From NCBI RefSeq assembly GCF_022568795.1, contig NZ_JAKZHU010000002.1:124001-188000 (forward strand): a stretch of 64,000 bases of DNA, read 5' to 3'. A program made the position numbers and the translations under genes. Source of the stretch: Arsenicicoccus dermatophilus (GTDB taxonomy: Bacteria > Actinomycetota > Actinomycetes > Actinomycetales > Dermatophilaceae). Each line of letters begins with the position of its first letter. The first letter of the stretch is position 1. This document shows, piece by piece, positions 1 through 8,040 of this stretch. The notes beneath the pieces are model-generated. The model did not search any database. It saw nothing but the letters and a program-made list of their open reading frames with translations, and was not told the origin of the DNA.

Positions 1-670
1 CGGCGGTGTACATGTGGTCGTAGTCGAAGATGCCGTCGACCGGGCAGATCTCCACCGGCGCGAGCGCGCGCCGGGCACCGTCCGCCTCCTCGAGGACCGT
101 GACCGAGACCTCGGTGCCCGTGACCACGTGCTCGACGAGGGCGAGGTCGTCGTAGGCATAGGCATCCACGAGGGCAGCCCCGAGCTCAAGGGAGGTGGTG
201 GCGAGGTGGAGACCGAGGGCGGACCCGCCCCGGGCCGGCTTGACCGCGAGCGGCAGGCCGAGGTCGGCGGTGATGCGCTCCAGCACGCTGCCCGCGCCCA
301 GCTGGCGGAAGGTGCTGTGCGCCACGGCCACGTGGGCCGGGGTGGCCACCCCGGCCCGGGCGACCAGAGCCTTCGCGACCGGCTTGTCCCACGCCAACCG
401 CGCGCCGGGACCGCATGGACCGACGTACGGCACCCGCAGATGGTCCAGCACGTCTCGCAAGGACCCGTTCTCGCCCGGGCTGCCGTGCAGGGTGGGCCAC
501 ACCAGGTCCGGCCGCAGGGAGTCGATCAGGGGCAGCAGGCCGCGATCCAGATCGGCGTGGTGCACCTGGAAGCCCTTGCTGCGCAGGGCCTCTCCGAGGC
601 GACGACCCGAGCGGACCGAGACCTCACGCTCGTGCGAGAGGCCGCCGGACAGGACGAGGACGGTGGTCAT
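1..670 (-). CDS. ddl: D-alanine--D-alanine ligase family ATP-grasp protein (3' end outside window)
   Basis: Reading from the ATG at 670 down to the window edge gives about 223 residues with the Ddl N-terminus, including the GGLSHEREVS motif at residues 9-18 that shapes the D-Ala site, then WPTLHGSPGE, and the ATP-grasp entry around VKPARGGSALG. The family joins two D-alanines with ATP in the cytoplasm to make the D-Ala-D-Ala end of peptidoglycan precursors. The start overlaps the stop of the upstream aminotransferase by 4 bases (ATGA), so the two are co-translated. The C-terminal part of the ATP-grasp domain lies off the window, so substrate specificity cannot be judged; a D-Ala-D-X ligase variant is possible. 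Confidence 0.88.
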   Translation of the reverse strand, partial: MTTVLVLSGGLSHEREVSVRSGRRLGEALRSKGFQVHHADLDRGLLPLIDSLRPDLVWPTLHGSPGENGSLRDVLDHLRVPYVGPCGPGARLAWDKPVAKALVARAGVATPAHVAVAHSTFRQLGAGSVLERITADLGLPLAVKPARGGSALGLHLATTSLELGAALVDAYAYDDLALVEHVVTGTEVSVTVLEEADGARRALAPVEICPVDGIFDYDHMYTA

Positions 671-1974
671 GACACCTCCGGGGAGGGCAGGAGGACCCGG
701 GGGCCCTCGTGGCTGGTGCGGGCACAGGGACCGAAGGTCTCGAGGAGCTCCTGCTCCCGCTCCACGACGGTGGCGAAGCGGCGCACGCCCTCGTGGATGC
801 GGTCGGGAGCCGGATAGGAGAAGTTGAGGCGGGCGTTGCGGCGGCCGGAGCCGTCGGCGTAGAACCCCGTGCCCGGCGCGTAGGCCACGAGCTCCTTGAC
901 CGCCAGCGGAAGCATCGCCTTGGTGTCCAGACCCTCGGGCAGCTCGATCCAGAAGAACAACCCCCCGCGCGGTCGGTGCCAGGTGGCCTGGGGCAGCAGG
1001 GCGGTGAGTGCCTGCGCCATCGCGTCACGCCGCTCGCGATAGAGCTCGCGCAGCCCGGCGGTCTGCTTCTGCCAGTCGAGCTCGGCGAGGTAGCGGGACG
1101 CGACGGCCTGGGTGAAGGCGCTGGGACACAGGATGGCCGCCTCGTTGGCGAGCACCAGCTTCTCCTTGACGGCGTGCGGCGCCACCGCCCAGCCGACCCG
1201 CAGCCCGGCGGCGAAGATCTTGGAGAAGGTCCCGAGGTAGATGACCCCCTCCTCGTCCAACGACCGCAGCGCGTCGTAGGTGCGGCCCTCGAAACCCAGC
1301 AGGCCGTAGGGATTGTCCTCGACGACCAGGACGCCGTGCCGGCGACAGACCTCGAGCACGCGGGGGCGCCGCTCGTCGCAGAGCGCGGTGCCGGCGGGGT
1401 TCTGGAAGGTCGGGACGGTGTAGAGGAACTTGATGCGCCGGCCCTGGGCGAGCAGACGCGTGAGGTGCTCGTCCAGAGCCTCCGGGACCAGCCCGTCGCC
1501 GTCGCAGGGCACGTGCACGACATCCGCCTGGTATGCCGCGAAGACCCCGAGCGCCCCGACGTACGAAGGAGACTCGGCGACCACCACGTCACCGGGGTCG
1601 AGGAAGACCCGAGACACCAGGTCCAGGGCCTGCTGGGAGCCCGTCGTCATGACGATGTCGTCGGGATGGACGTCCAGGCCCTCCAGCCGCATCACGTCCA
1701 GCAGCTGCTCGCGCAGCACCGGGTCGCCCTGGCCGGAGGAGTACTGCAGCGCCGTCAACCCCTGCTCGCGCAGCAGCCGGTCCACCGTGGCGCCCACGTC
1801 GGGCAGCGGGAGGGCGTCGATGCTCGGCATGCCGCCCGCAAGGGAGACCACCTCCGGTCGCGAGGCGACGGCGAACAACGCCCGGATCTCGCTGACCTTC
1901 ATGCCGGTGGTCCGTGCGGCGTAGGACTCCACCCAGGGGTCCAGCCGGGAGCCCACGGGGTGCTGGTCGGTCAT
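667..1974 (-). CDS. PLP-dependent class I/II aminotransferase
   Basis: The 435-residue protein has the fold-type I aminotransferase pattern: the YSSGQGDPVLREQL region near residue 78, TTGSQQALD at 110-118, the PLP-phosphate and ring contacts in VVEDNPYG near 217-224, and the Schiff-base lysine K252 in GTFSKIFAAGLRVGW. It resembles the 2-aminoadipate/MocR-type aminotransferase branch but lacks the N-terminal winged helix of MocR regulators, so it should be an enzyme. A gene of this type is a conserved neighbour of parB/trxA in actinobacteria. Its amino-acid substrate cannot be read from sequence. The downstream ddl overlaps its stop, which hints at amino-acid supply for cell wall, but that is inference only. 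Confidence 0.85.
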   Translation of the reverse strand: MTDQHPVGSRLDPWVESYAARTTGMKVSEIRALFAVASRPEVVSLAGGMPSIDALPLPDVGATVDRLLREQGLTALQYSSGQGDPVLREQLLDVMRLEGLDVHPDDIVMTTGSQQALDLVSRVFLDPGDVVVAESPSYVGALGVFAAYQADVVHVPCDGDGLVPEALDEHLTRLLAQGRRIKFLYTVPTFQNPAGTALCDERRPRVLEVCRRHGVLVVEDNPYGLLGFEGRTYDALRSLDEEGVIYLGTFSKIFAAGLRVGWAVAPHAVKEKLVLANEAAILCPSAFTQAVASRYLAELDWQKQTAGLRELYRERRDAMAQALTALLPQATWHRPRGGLFFWIELPEGLDTKAMLPLAVKELVAYAPGTGFYADGSGRRNARLNFSYPAPDRIHEGVRRFATVVEREQELLETFGPCARTSHEGPRVLLPSPEVS

Positions 1975-2051
1975 GGTCGTGCTCCTCGCGCTCTGACCCC
2001 GCCCGCGGTGGCCGGGTCTGCAGGACGGCTGCGGACACCTGCCCTCGCCGT

Positions 2052-2057
2052 TAGCCT
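2052..2057 (+). promoter_or_regulatory. candidate -10 box of the GNAT-like gene
   Basis: TAGCCT lies in the divergent gap between the aminotransferase and the GNAT-like gene. It matches the TAGnnT hexamers seen before several other genes in this window. No clear -35 is visible. Confidence 0.35.
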
Positions 2058-2146
2058 GGGTCTACCTGAGACGAGCAGTGTCCCACGCTGTCCGTCGCCT
2101 CGCGGAGCGGTCCGCGCAGGGACCGTTCTGGCCGGAGGTGCGCCGC

Positions 2147-2908
2147 ATGGGGAGTCGCGAGGTGGTGCCGCTGTCGGTGGCCACCGTCGACCTGCTGCGC
2201 GAGCCCTGCCGTGGCTGCGTGCGCTGGCTGCGCGATCCCGTCGAGGCGCACGCCGGCCAGGAGCGCCGGTCGACCCCCCGGCAGCGCGCCTGGGTGGCGG
2301 AGGTGACGCGCGAGTGGGGCCCCCCGGGGGTGCTCGTCCGTGAGGGCGACCGCACCCAGGCCCACGTGGTCCTGGCTCCGCCGGCCTATGTCCCACGCGC
2401 GCTGCTGCCGGCCACGGCGCCGATCGGGCAGGACGCCGTGCTCCTCCTGTCCTTGTCCTCGGCCGGCCGCAGCCACAGCAGGGTCGCGGTCCAGGCCCTC
2501 TCCCGGGACCTCGTGCGTCGGCGCGTCCGCGCGGTCGAGGCGTATGGCGGACCGGAGACCGTGCCGGGATGCCTGCACCTGCCGTCCGGTCCCGTCGCCG
2601 CCGACCCGGCACCCGCAGGGGGGCCGGTGCCGGTCCCGGGGCGGCGGCCGCGGTCCGACGGGCCGTGGCCGTCCCCTGACCTCTGTCGGGTGCCGACCCG
2701 CCTGCTGCTCGACCTCGGCTTCGAGGTGGTGCGCGAGCACCCGACCGTGCCGCGGCTGCGGCTGGACATGCGCTCGCTCGCGATGGTGGTGGACCAGCTG
2801 GGGGCCCGGCTCAGCCGGTGGTCGCCCGCGCACGCGACAGCGCCCGCCACGACCTGGGGTCATGGGCGGGCGCCGGCGTGGGATCCGCGGCTGGGTCAGG
2901 AGAGGTAG
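2147..2908 (+). CDS. GNAT-like acetyltransferase homologue next to trxA
   Basis: The 253-residue product belongs to the conserved actinobacterial GNAT-type protein found between parB and trxA: a CRGCVRWLRDP segment near residue 21, REWGPPG, the APPAYVPRA stretch and ALSRDLVRRRVRAVEAYG. I chose the ATG at 2147 because GGAGG lies 8 bases upstream; a GTG at 2078 would add 23 residues with no family similarity. The acetyl-CoA loop, normally a Q/R-x-x-G-x-G/A pattern, reads SSAGRSHSRVAVQAL here, so activity is uncertain. The middle (residues 145-185) is a low-complexity Pro/Gly insert. Its last 13 bases overlap the 3' end of trxA on the other strand. Confidence 0.7.
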   Translation: MGSREVVPLSVATVDLLREPCRGCVRWLRDPVEAHAGQERRSTPRQRAWVAEVTREWGPPGVLVREGDRTQAHVVLAPPAYVPRALLPATAPIGQDAVLLLSLSSAGRSHSRVAVQALSRDLVRRRVRAVEAYGGPETVPGCLHLPSGPVAADPAPAGGPVPVPGRRPRSDGPWPSPDLCRVPTRLLLDLGFEVVREHPTVPRLRLDMRSLAMVVDQLGARLSRWSPAHATAPATTWGHGRAPAWDPRLGQER

Positions 2909-3225
2909 TCCTCGAGCTCCTTGAGCAGCTTGGGCTTGGGCTGGGCGCCGACGATGGTCTTGACGACCTCGCCGTTCACATAGAGGTTGAGCATCGGGAT
3001 GCTGGTGACGCCGTACTTCGCAGCGGTCTGGGGGCTGGCGTCGACGTCGACCTTGACCACGTCGATCTTGTCGGCGTGCGCGCCGGCGATCTCGTCGAGG
3101 ATCGGGGCGATCTGGCGGCACGGGCCGCACCAGGTGGCCCAGAAGTCGACAAGGACGGGCTTGCTGCTCTGCAGCACGTCCTGCTCGAAGGTCGCGTCGG
3201 TGGTGTCCTTGGTGTTGGCGCCCAT
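2896..3225 (-). CDS. trxA: thioredoxin
   Basis: The 109-residue protein is a canonical thioredoxin with the redox centre WCGPC at residues 32-36, the buried aspartate in VDFWA, and the cis-proline in TSIPMLNLY. It reduces protein disulfides in the cytoplasm and is recharged by thioredoxin reductase, whose gene lies 62 bases upstream in the same direction. Length and motifs are normal. The trxB-trxA pair follows sigM and its anti-sigma gene, an arrangement known in mycobacteria and streptomycetes, where SigM-type regulators respond to envelope or thiol stress. Confidence 0.97.
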   Translation of the reverse strand: MGANTKDTTDATFEQDVLQSSKPVLVDFWATWCGPCRQIAPILDEIAGAHADKIDVVKVDVDASPQTAAKYGVTSIPMLNLYVNGEVVKTIVGAQPKPKLLKELEDYLS

Positions 3226-3287
3226 GGGCTTTCCTCTCGTTGGGTGGGGACTGCTCGTGTGGTGGTGCTGGGAGAACTGGTGGCGGC

Positions 3288-4295
3288 TCAGCGGGACGGG
3301 GCGGAGCCCTGGTCCTCGGTCCGGTCGTCGGGCGTCGTGTCGGCGGGCGGGGTGGCCCCCTCCTCACGGGCGGCGAGCCAGCGCTCGGTGTCCAGGGCGG
3401 CGGCGCAGCCCGAGCCCGCGGCGGTGATGGCTTGACGATAGGTGTGGTCGACCAGGTCACCGCAGGCGAACACGCCGTCGAGGTTGGTCGCGGTCCCGCG
3501 CCCCTGCACCAGGACATAGCCCTCGTCGTCCAGGTCGACGATGCCGCGCACCAGCTCGTTGCGCGGGTCGTGGCCGATGGCGACGAAGACTGCCGCGGTC
3601 TCCAGCTCGCGCTCGGCCCCGGTCACGGTGTCGCGCAGGGTCACCGACTCGACCTTGCTCTCGCCGTTGATGGCGACGACCTGGAAGTTCCACGCGAAGT
3701 CGAGCTTGTCGTTGGCCTGCGCGCGCTCGGCCATGATCTTGGAGGCTCGCAGCTCGTCGCGGCGGTGGACCACGGTGACCGAGCTGCCGAAGCGGGTGAG
3801 GAAGGTCGCCTCCTCGATGGCCGAGTCGCCGCCGCCGACGACCACGATCGGCTTGTCGCGGAAGAAAGCCCCGTCGCAGGTCGCGCACCAGGACACACCT
3901 CGACCGGAGAGGCGCTGCTCGTCCTCCAGACCGAGCTCGCGGTAGGCGGAGCCCATCGCCAGGATGACGGCGTGGGCCCGGTGCTGGTTGCCCTCGCCGT
4001 CGGTCACGACCTTGATCTCGCCGGCCAGGTCGACCTGGGTGACGTCGTCGCGGACCAGCTCGGCACCGAAGCGCTCGGCCTGGGCGCGCATGTTGTCCAT
4101 CAGGTCCGGACCCATGATGCCGTCACGGAAGCCGGGGAAGTTCTCGACCTCCGTGGTGTTCATCAGGGCTCCGCCGGCGGTCACCGAGCCCTCGAAGACA
4201 AGCGGTTCAAGATTGGCGCGGGCGGCGTAGACCGCAGCGGTGTAGCCGGCCGGGCCGGAGCCGATGATGATGACATTGCGGACGTCGTTGGTCAT
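3288..4295 (-). CDS. trxB: thioredoxin reductase (NADPH)
   Basis: The 335-residue flavoprotein transfers electrons from NADPH through FAD to thioredoxin. Visible are the FAD-binding [16 protein letters not shown] near residues 12-27, the redox-active CATC at 137-140, the NADPH-binding [10 protein letters not shown] just after it, and the C-terminal [14 protein letters not shown] contact. I start at ATG 4295 ([11 protein letters not shown]), preceded by AAGGA; an in-frame start at 4370 would add 25 residues without similarity. A C-terminal tail of about 25 acidic/Thr-rich residues is unremarkable. It is followed by trxA. Confidence 0.96.
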   Translation of the reverse strand: MTNDVRNVIIIGSGPAGYTAAVYAARANLEPLVFEGSVTAGGALMNTTEVENFPGFRDGIMGPDLMDNMRAQAERFGAELVRDDVTQVDLAGEIKVVTDGEGNQHRAHAVILAMGSAYRELGLEDEQRLSGRGVSWCATCDGAFFRDKPIVVVGGGDSAIEEATFLTRFGSSVTVVHRRDELRASKIMAERAQANDKLDFAWNFQVVAINGESKVESVTLRDTVTGAERELETAAVFVAIGHDPRNELVRGIVDLDDEGYVLVQGRGTATNLDGVFACGDLVDHTYRQAITAAGSGCAAALDTERWLAAREEGATPPADTTPDDRTEDQGSAPSR

Positions 4296-4444
4296 GGGGT
4301 CCTTCATCCGTGATCGTGGGTGCGACGCCGGGGGGCGAGCAGCGCCGCGGGAGCGAGACCACTGTCCCATCCTCTCCGCGTGGACGAAAACCCGGTGTGC
4401 GCCTAGGACATTCCCGCAATGCAGGGGCCCGGGCCCGACGTCAC

Positions 4445-4468
4445 CGCGTGTTTCACGTGAAACACGCG
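4445..4468. promoter_or_regulatory. parS: parS chromosome-partitioning site (perfect)
   Basis: The 16-bp core TGTTTCACGTGAAACA at 4449-4464 is an exact match to the bacterial parS consensus bound by ParB. Here the palindrome extends by CGCG on both sides to 24 bp. It lies in the 207-bp gap between trxB and the anti-sigma gene. ParB nucleates here and spreads, loading SMC and ParA-mediated segregation near the origin. The parAB genes are expected just outside the window on the left. Confidence 0.95.
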
Positions 4469-4502
4469 CTGTCCATCCCGGTCGATACCTGGGGCCTGCG
4501 GG

Positions 4503-5309
4503 TCACCGGGTGCCGGTGACGGGTGGGGTGAGCAACGTCGCGGAGCCGCGCACGCAGGGGAGGTTCGCGGCATACACCACGACCCCCTCGCCCTGGTGGG
4601 TCGCGAGCACGACGGCGGGCTTGCCGGCATAGCTCGTGACCTCGGCGGCCAGCAGGCGGGACGGGGTGCCACCGAGGGCTGCCAGGCACTCCCGGACGCC
4701 GTCGGGAGTGCCGATCGGGCCGACGTGGGGCTGCTCGAGCGTGTGCGGGACCGGAGGCGACCAGCGGTCGGCGAGCATCGTCCGCCCCTCGCGCAGGAGG
4801 TCGTCGCCGGGCACCGTGCGGCTCAGGCGCACCTGCACGGGGACCAGGTCGGGCGCCACCGCCACGGCCATGCCGGGAGGCGACTGGCGGGCGGTGGCGG
4901 AGGTGTCGAGGGTGGCGGAGACGTCCGAGCGGCCGTGCAGCTGCTCGAGGAGGGCGGGGGTGGCGAGCCCCACCGCGGTGACCGCGGCGGCTGCGCCGAG
5001 CAGGAGCGGGATGGTGCGGCGGCCAGGGCGCCGCCGGGTCCGGGTGGCACCGGACAGGGGAATGACGGGGGCGAGCTCGACCGGGGGGGCCGCCGGGATC
5101 TGGCGGCCGCGCGCCTCGGCCTCGAGCGACGCGGTGATGCGGGAGACCAGGTCCGCCGGCATGGGCCCCGGGTCAGGAAGGGCGGCGAGCAGCTCGCGGA
5201 CGCCCGTGGGGTCGTCGTCGGTGCTGCGTGGCGGATCGGGGACCTGTGGTCCGGACGGGGCATTCGGGCGGTCCGGTCGCTCGTCCCCGATGGGGCGGGT
5301 CGTCGTCAC
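4503..5309 (-). CDS. putative anti-sigma factor of SigM (RsmA-like membrane protein)
   Basis: The 268-residue protein starts at GTG 5309. It has a Pro/Asp-rich cytoplasmic N-terminus with a short helical segment (residues 36-70, GVRELLAALPDPGPMPADLVSRITASLEAE split over two helices), one transmembrane segment at about 99-120, and an extracytoplasmic domain of about 145 residues. It sits immediately downstream of sigM and upstream of trxB, the position of the SigM anti-sigma factor in mycobacteria. No HxxxCxxC zinc motif is visible, so it would not be a ZAS-type redox sensor. The function is inferred from topology and gene order rather than from a diagnostic motif. Confidence 0.65.
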   Translation of the reverse strand: MTTTRPIGDERPDRPNAPSGPQVPDPPRSTDDDPTGVRELLAALPDPGPMPADLVSRITASLEAEARGRQIPAAPPVELAPVIPLSGATRTRRRPGRRTIPLLLGAAAAVTAVGLATPALLEQLHGRSDVSATLDTSATARQSPPGMAVAVAPDLVPVQVRLSRTVPGDDLLREGRTMLADRWSPPVPHTLEQPHVGPIGTPDGVRECLAALGGTPSRLLAAEVTSYAGKPAVVLATHQGEGVVVYAANLPCVRGSATLLTPPVTGTR

Positions 5310-5382
5310 GGGTGGGCACCTCCCTCGGCGTGGGTCCGGTTGGTGTCGGCCGCCTCGCGGCTGCCACGTGTATGACGCGTCC

Positions 5383-5958
5383 TCACGGCCGATGGTTCCC
5401 GGCGGCCTTCGGCTGACCGGTCCGCAGCCCGAGCAGGCTCGCCATCGCCGTCCGGCCGCGCGCGCAGCGGGACTTGATGGTGCCCTCGGCGACGTCGAGG
5501 ACCTGGGCGGCCTCGGCGACGCTGAGCCCGTGCATGTCGACCAGCACGAGGGCGAGCCGCTGTCCCTCGGGCAGGCGCTCCAGGGCCTCGCGCACGTCGA
5601 GGGCGACCTCGAGGGAGGCGTGCTCGTCGCGCCCGTCGGCGAGGTCGAACTCCGGCAGCTCGCTCGTCGGCTTGAGCCGCCGCAGCCGGTCCAGGCAGGC
5701 GTTGACGACGATCCGGTGCAGCCAGGTCGTCACGGCCGCCTCGCCGCGATAGGACCCCGCCCTGCGGAAGGCCGCCACGAAGGCGTCCTGCACCGCGTCG
5801 GCTGCCAGCTCCCGGTCGTTGCAGGTGCGCATCGCGACGGCCCACATCCGGTCGCGGTGCCGGCGGTAGATCTCGCCGAACGCGTCCGGGTCGCCGGCCA
5901 GGTGAGCCGCCATGAGGGCCCGGTCGTCGGCGGTCTGCAGGTCGAGAGGGGTGTCCAT
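5383..5958 (-). CDS. sigM: ECF RNA polymerase sigma factor, SigM type
   Basis: The 191-residue product has sigma region 2 (residues about 22-92: FGEIYRRHRDRMWAVAMRTC, then AADAVQDAFVAAFRRAGSYR and the -10-recognition TTWLHRIVVNACLDRLRR) and region 4 (about 125-178: LERLPEGQRLALVLVDMHG, AEAAQVLDVAEGTIKSRCARGR). It is a compact ECF sigma without extra domains. The anti-sigma gene follows after 73 bases and the pseudokinase gene precedes it by 9 bases. The SigM name rests on motif similarity plus the conserved order murJ-kinase-sigM-anti-sigma-trxB-trxA. It would redirect RNA polymerase to an envelope-stress regulon. Confidence 0.9.
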   Translation of the reverse strand: MDTPLDLQTADDRALMAAHLAGDPDAFGEIYRRHRDRMWAVAMRTCNDRELAADAVQDAFVAAFRRAGSYRGEAAVTTWLHRIVVNACLDRLRRLKPTSELPEFDLADGRDEHASLEVALDVREALERLPEGQRLALVLVDMHGLSVAEAAQVLDVAEGTIKSRCARGRTAMASLLGLRTGQPKAAGNHRP

Positions 5959-5967
5959 GGTGACGGC

Positions 5968-7911
5968 TCAGGAGATGGTGATCTCGGACAGGGCGGCGTA
6001 GTGACCGCCCATCTGCGCGGGGCTGTTGGTGAACCAGACGACGACGTAGGACTTGCCGGGGGTCCCCGGCTTGACGTCGACGGTGACCTCGCCGGAGGCG
6101 CCCTTGGCCGAGCCCAGCGGCAGGGCGCCGTCCTTGGACTCCCCGTCGCTGGCGTAGACCGTCAGGTCCTGGCCGGGGCTGTCGGGCAGCGTGAGCTTGA
6201 TCTGGTGCAGCGTCGGCTTGTTGTCCCCGAGGTAGACCGCGATGCCGACCCCGGACTTGAGGTTGCCGAAGGTGTCCGAGGAGTAGCGCTGGCTGCGCCA
6301 GTAGGTGTCGGCCCGGCCGTCGCGGACCTTGTTGGCCATCGCGTTGTTCTCGGCCTCGTCGCTGCCCTCGGGGTCGAAGGCGGTCAGGCCGACGATGGCG
6401 ACGGGCGGCGCCGCGACCGGGGGTGCGGTGGCCGAGCGACTGGCCAGCACCTGGCCGCCGGAGCCCACCGTCACCGTGACGGCCGGCGCGGTCGAGGTGT
6501 AGGTCCGGGCGACCGGGGGAGCGTCCAGCTGGCGCTGGATGTTGTGCACCATCGCGTAGATCCCGATGAGCCCCCCGACGAGTGCGAGGACGAGGCAGCC
6601 GGCGATCAGGGAGAGCACGAAGTTGGCCTGGCGGGGCGAGGGCGTCCCGGTCGGCACGTCGCTGACGAAGACCGGGGCGACCGGCTCGGCCTGGTGGGCC
6701 TCGGTCGTCAGTGCCTCGACGGGGGTCTGCCCGGCCCGGGCCTCGGCGCGCTGCTCGGCCCGGCGCTCGGTCCGCCGCTGCCAGGGGCCTGCGGCGGCCT
6801 GACCCAGCTGGCGGGCGCGGACGGCGGTCGCGCCCACCGCTGCCATCGCCGCCGCCTGCGCCTTGGTCGGGGGGTGCTCGATGTCGGTGCGCAGGTCGTC
6901 GGCCAGCTGGGGGAAGGGCGGGGCGGCCGGAGCAGCGGGGCCGGCAGCAGGCGGGGGTATGACGGCTGTCGCGGCTGCGGCGCCGGTCGAGGCGACTGCG
7001 GACGCCGGGGCCGCGGCTGCTGGGGCTGCGGGCACCTGACCGGGAGTGGCCGAGGGCTCGGCGCCCGCCACGGTGGGCTCGGCCGGTGAGCCGCCGGCGG
7101 GGCGGGTGCTGGGGACCGCGCCGGAGGCGACCACCGCGATCTGCTCGGTGGGCACGACCGGCGGCGTGCCGTCACGCAAGACCTGCGCGAAGGCGCCCGG
7201 GGAGGTGGCCTTGCCGCGGCGCCCCAGGGTCTGGGTGACCAGGTGCTCCAGGTCGTCGGGCACGGCGGGGACCAGCTCGGACGGCGGCGCGGGGGCGCCG
7301 GCGACGCGAGGCGTGGGGCGCAGCCTGCTCCGGTCGATGCCCGGCCAGGTGGCGGTGAGGGCGGCGTGCAGCAGCGCGGCGAGGGCGACGGCGTCGGTGC
7401 GGGACGCCTGGACGGCGTTGAGGTGGTCCCGTCCGGCCAGGGCGGCCTCGACGGCCACCCCGTGCACGGCAACGGACCCGTCCCTGCGGCGCAGGACGTC
7501 GTCGGGTGTCAGCTCCAGGTGGTGCAGCCCACGACTCGCGGCCGCGTCCAGCACCTCGGCGACGTCGAGGACCACCCGGCGGGCGCGAGCCGCGGGCAGG
7601 CCGCCCTCGGCGAGCAGGGCGGTCAGCGTCGTGGCTCCCTCGGGGGCCTCCTCGACGATGTGCACGAGTCCGTCCTCGCTGCCCGCGTCCAGGACCGCGA
7701 GCAGGCGCGGGTCCGTGAGCGACGAGACCCGCCTGGCCGCGTCCAAGGCGCCGGCCGCGGCCGGGTCCTTCTCCGGGATTACGGTCACCAGCACTCGGCG
7801 ACCCAGAGTCGTGTCGTCGGCCTCCCAACGCTCGAGGCGCGCGGTGTGCGTAACCCGTTGGCGCAGGTGATACCTGCCTCCGATGGACGTGCCCGGTCCC
7901 ACTGCCGGCAT
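5968..7911 (-). CDS. membrane pseudokinase with extracytoplasmic discoidin-like domain
   Basis: The 647-residue protein begins with a Ser/Thr-kinase-like domain (residues 1-270) that has lost catalysis. The beta-3 lysine region reads VTVIPEKD, the catalytic-loop HRD position reads HHLELTPDDVL, and the DFG position reads VHGVAV. A Pro/Ala-rich linker follows, then one transmembrane helix at about 432-457, and a C-terminal domain of about 150 residues with the F5/8-type pattern (DGRADTYWRSQRYSSD, ending in ALSEITIS). In M. tuberculosis an equivalent pseudokinase and C-terminal domain are fused to MurJ; here it is a separate gene next to murJ. It is presumed to be a scaffold in the regulation of lipid II flipping. 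Confidence 0.82.
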   Translation of the reverse strand: MPAVGPGTSIGGRYHLRQRVTHTARLERWEADDTTLGRRVLVTVIPEKDPAAAGALDAARRVSSLTDPRLLAVLDAGSEDGLVHIVEEAPEGATTLTALLAEGGLPAARARRVVLDVAEVLDAAASRGLHHLELTPDDVLRRRDGSVAVHGVAVEAALAGRDHLNAVQASRTDAVALAALLHAALTATWPGIDRSRLRPTPRVAGAPAPPSELVPAVPDDLEHLVTQTLGRRGKATSPGAFAQVLRDGTPPVVPTEQIAVVASGAVPSTRPAGGSPAEPTVAGAEPSATPGQVPAAPAAAAPASAVASTGAAAATAVIPPPAAGPAAPAAPPFPQLADDLRTDIEHPPTKAQAAAMAAVGATAVRARQLGQAAAGPWQRRTERRAEQRAEARAGQTPVEALTTEAHQAEPVAPVFVSDVPTGTPSPRQANFVLSLIAGCLVLALVGGLIGIYAMVHNIQRQLDAPPVARTYTSTAPAVTVTVGSGGQVLASRSATAPPVAAPPVAIVGLTAFDPEGSDEAENNAMANKVRDGRADTYWRSQRYSSDTFGNLKSGVGIAVYLGDNKPTLHQIKLTLPDSPGQDLTVYASDGESKDGALPLGSAKGASGEVTVDVKPGTPGKSYVVVWFTNSPAQMGGHYAALSEITIS

Positions 7912-7988
7912 ACGCCTGTCCCCTTCCGTCTCACGCAGCGGGCGGGGTGGGCGTCGGGCCCGGGGCCCGGGCCCGTCGCGTTCACCGC

Positions 7989-7994
7989 ATTCTA
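7989..7994 (-). promoter_or_regulatory. candidate -10 box upstream of the pseudokinase-sigM genes
   Basis: On the minus strand this reads TAGAAT, about 80 bases upstream of the pseudokinase ATG at 7911. The GC-only stretch between it and the ATG can form hairpins. It suggests an independent promoter for pseudokinase-sigM-anti-sigma inside the larger murJ gene block. Confidence 0.35.
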
Positions 7995-8040
7995 GGTGGT
8001 GCCTGGTCCCCAGACTCTGGCACGGGGCTCCTCGGAGTGG

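Noticed and set aside
709-2343. 544-residue + frame opposite the aminotransferase
   Set aside because: Antisense shadow of the real gene: His/Gly/Gln/Arg-rich, no family motifs, same pattern as other antisense frames in high-GC DNA.
4636-7089. 817-residue + frame opposite anti-sigma, sigM and pseudokinase
   Set aside because: It spans three well-supported minus-strand genes and has the low-complexity composition of an antisense shadow.
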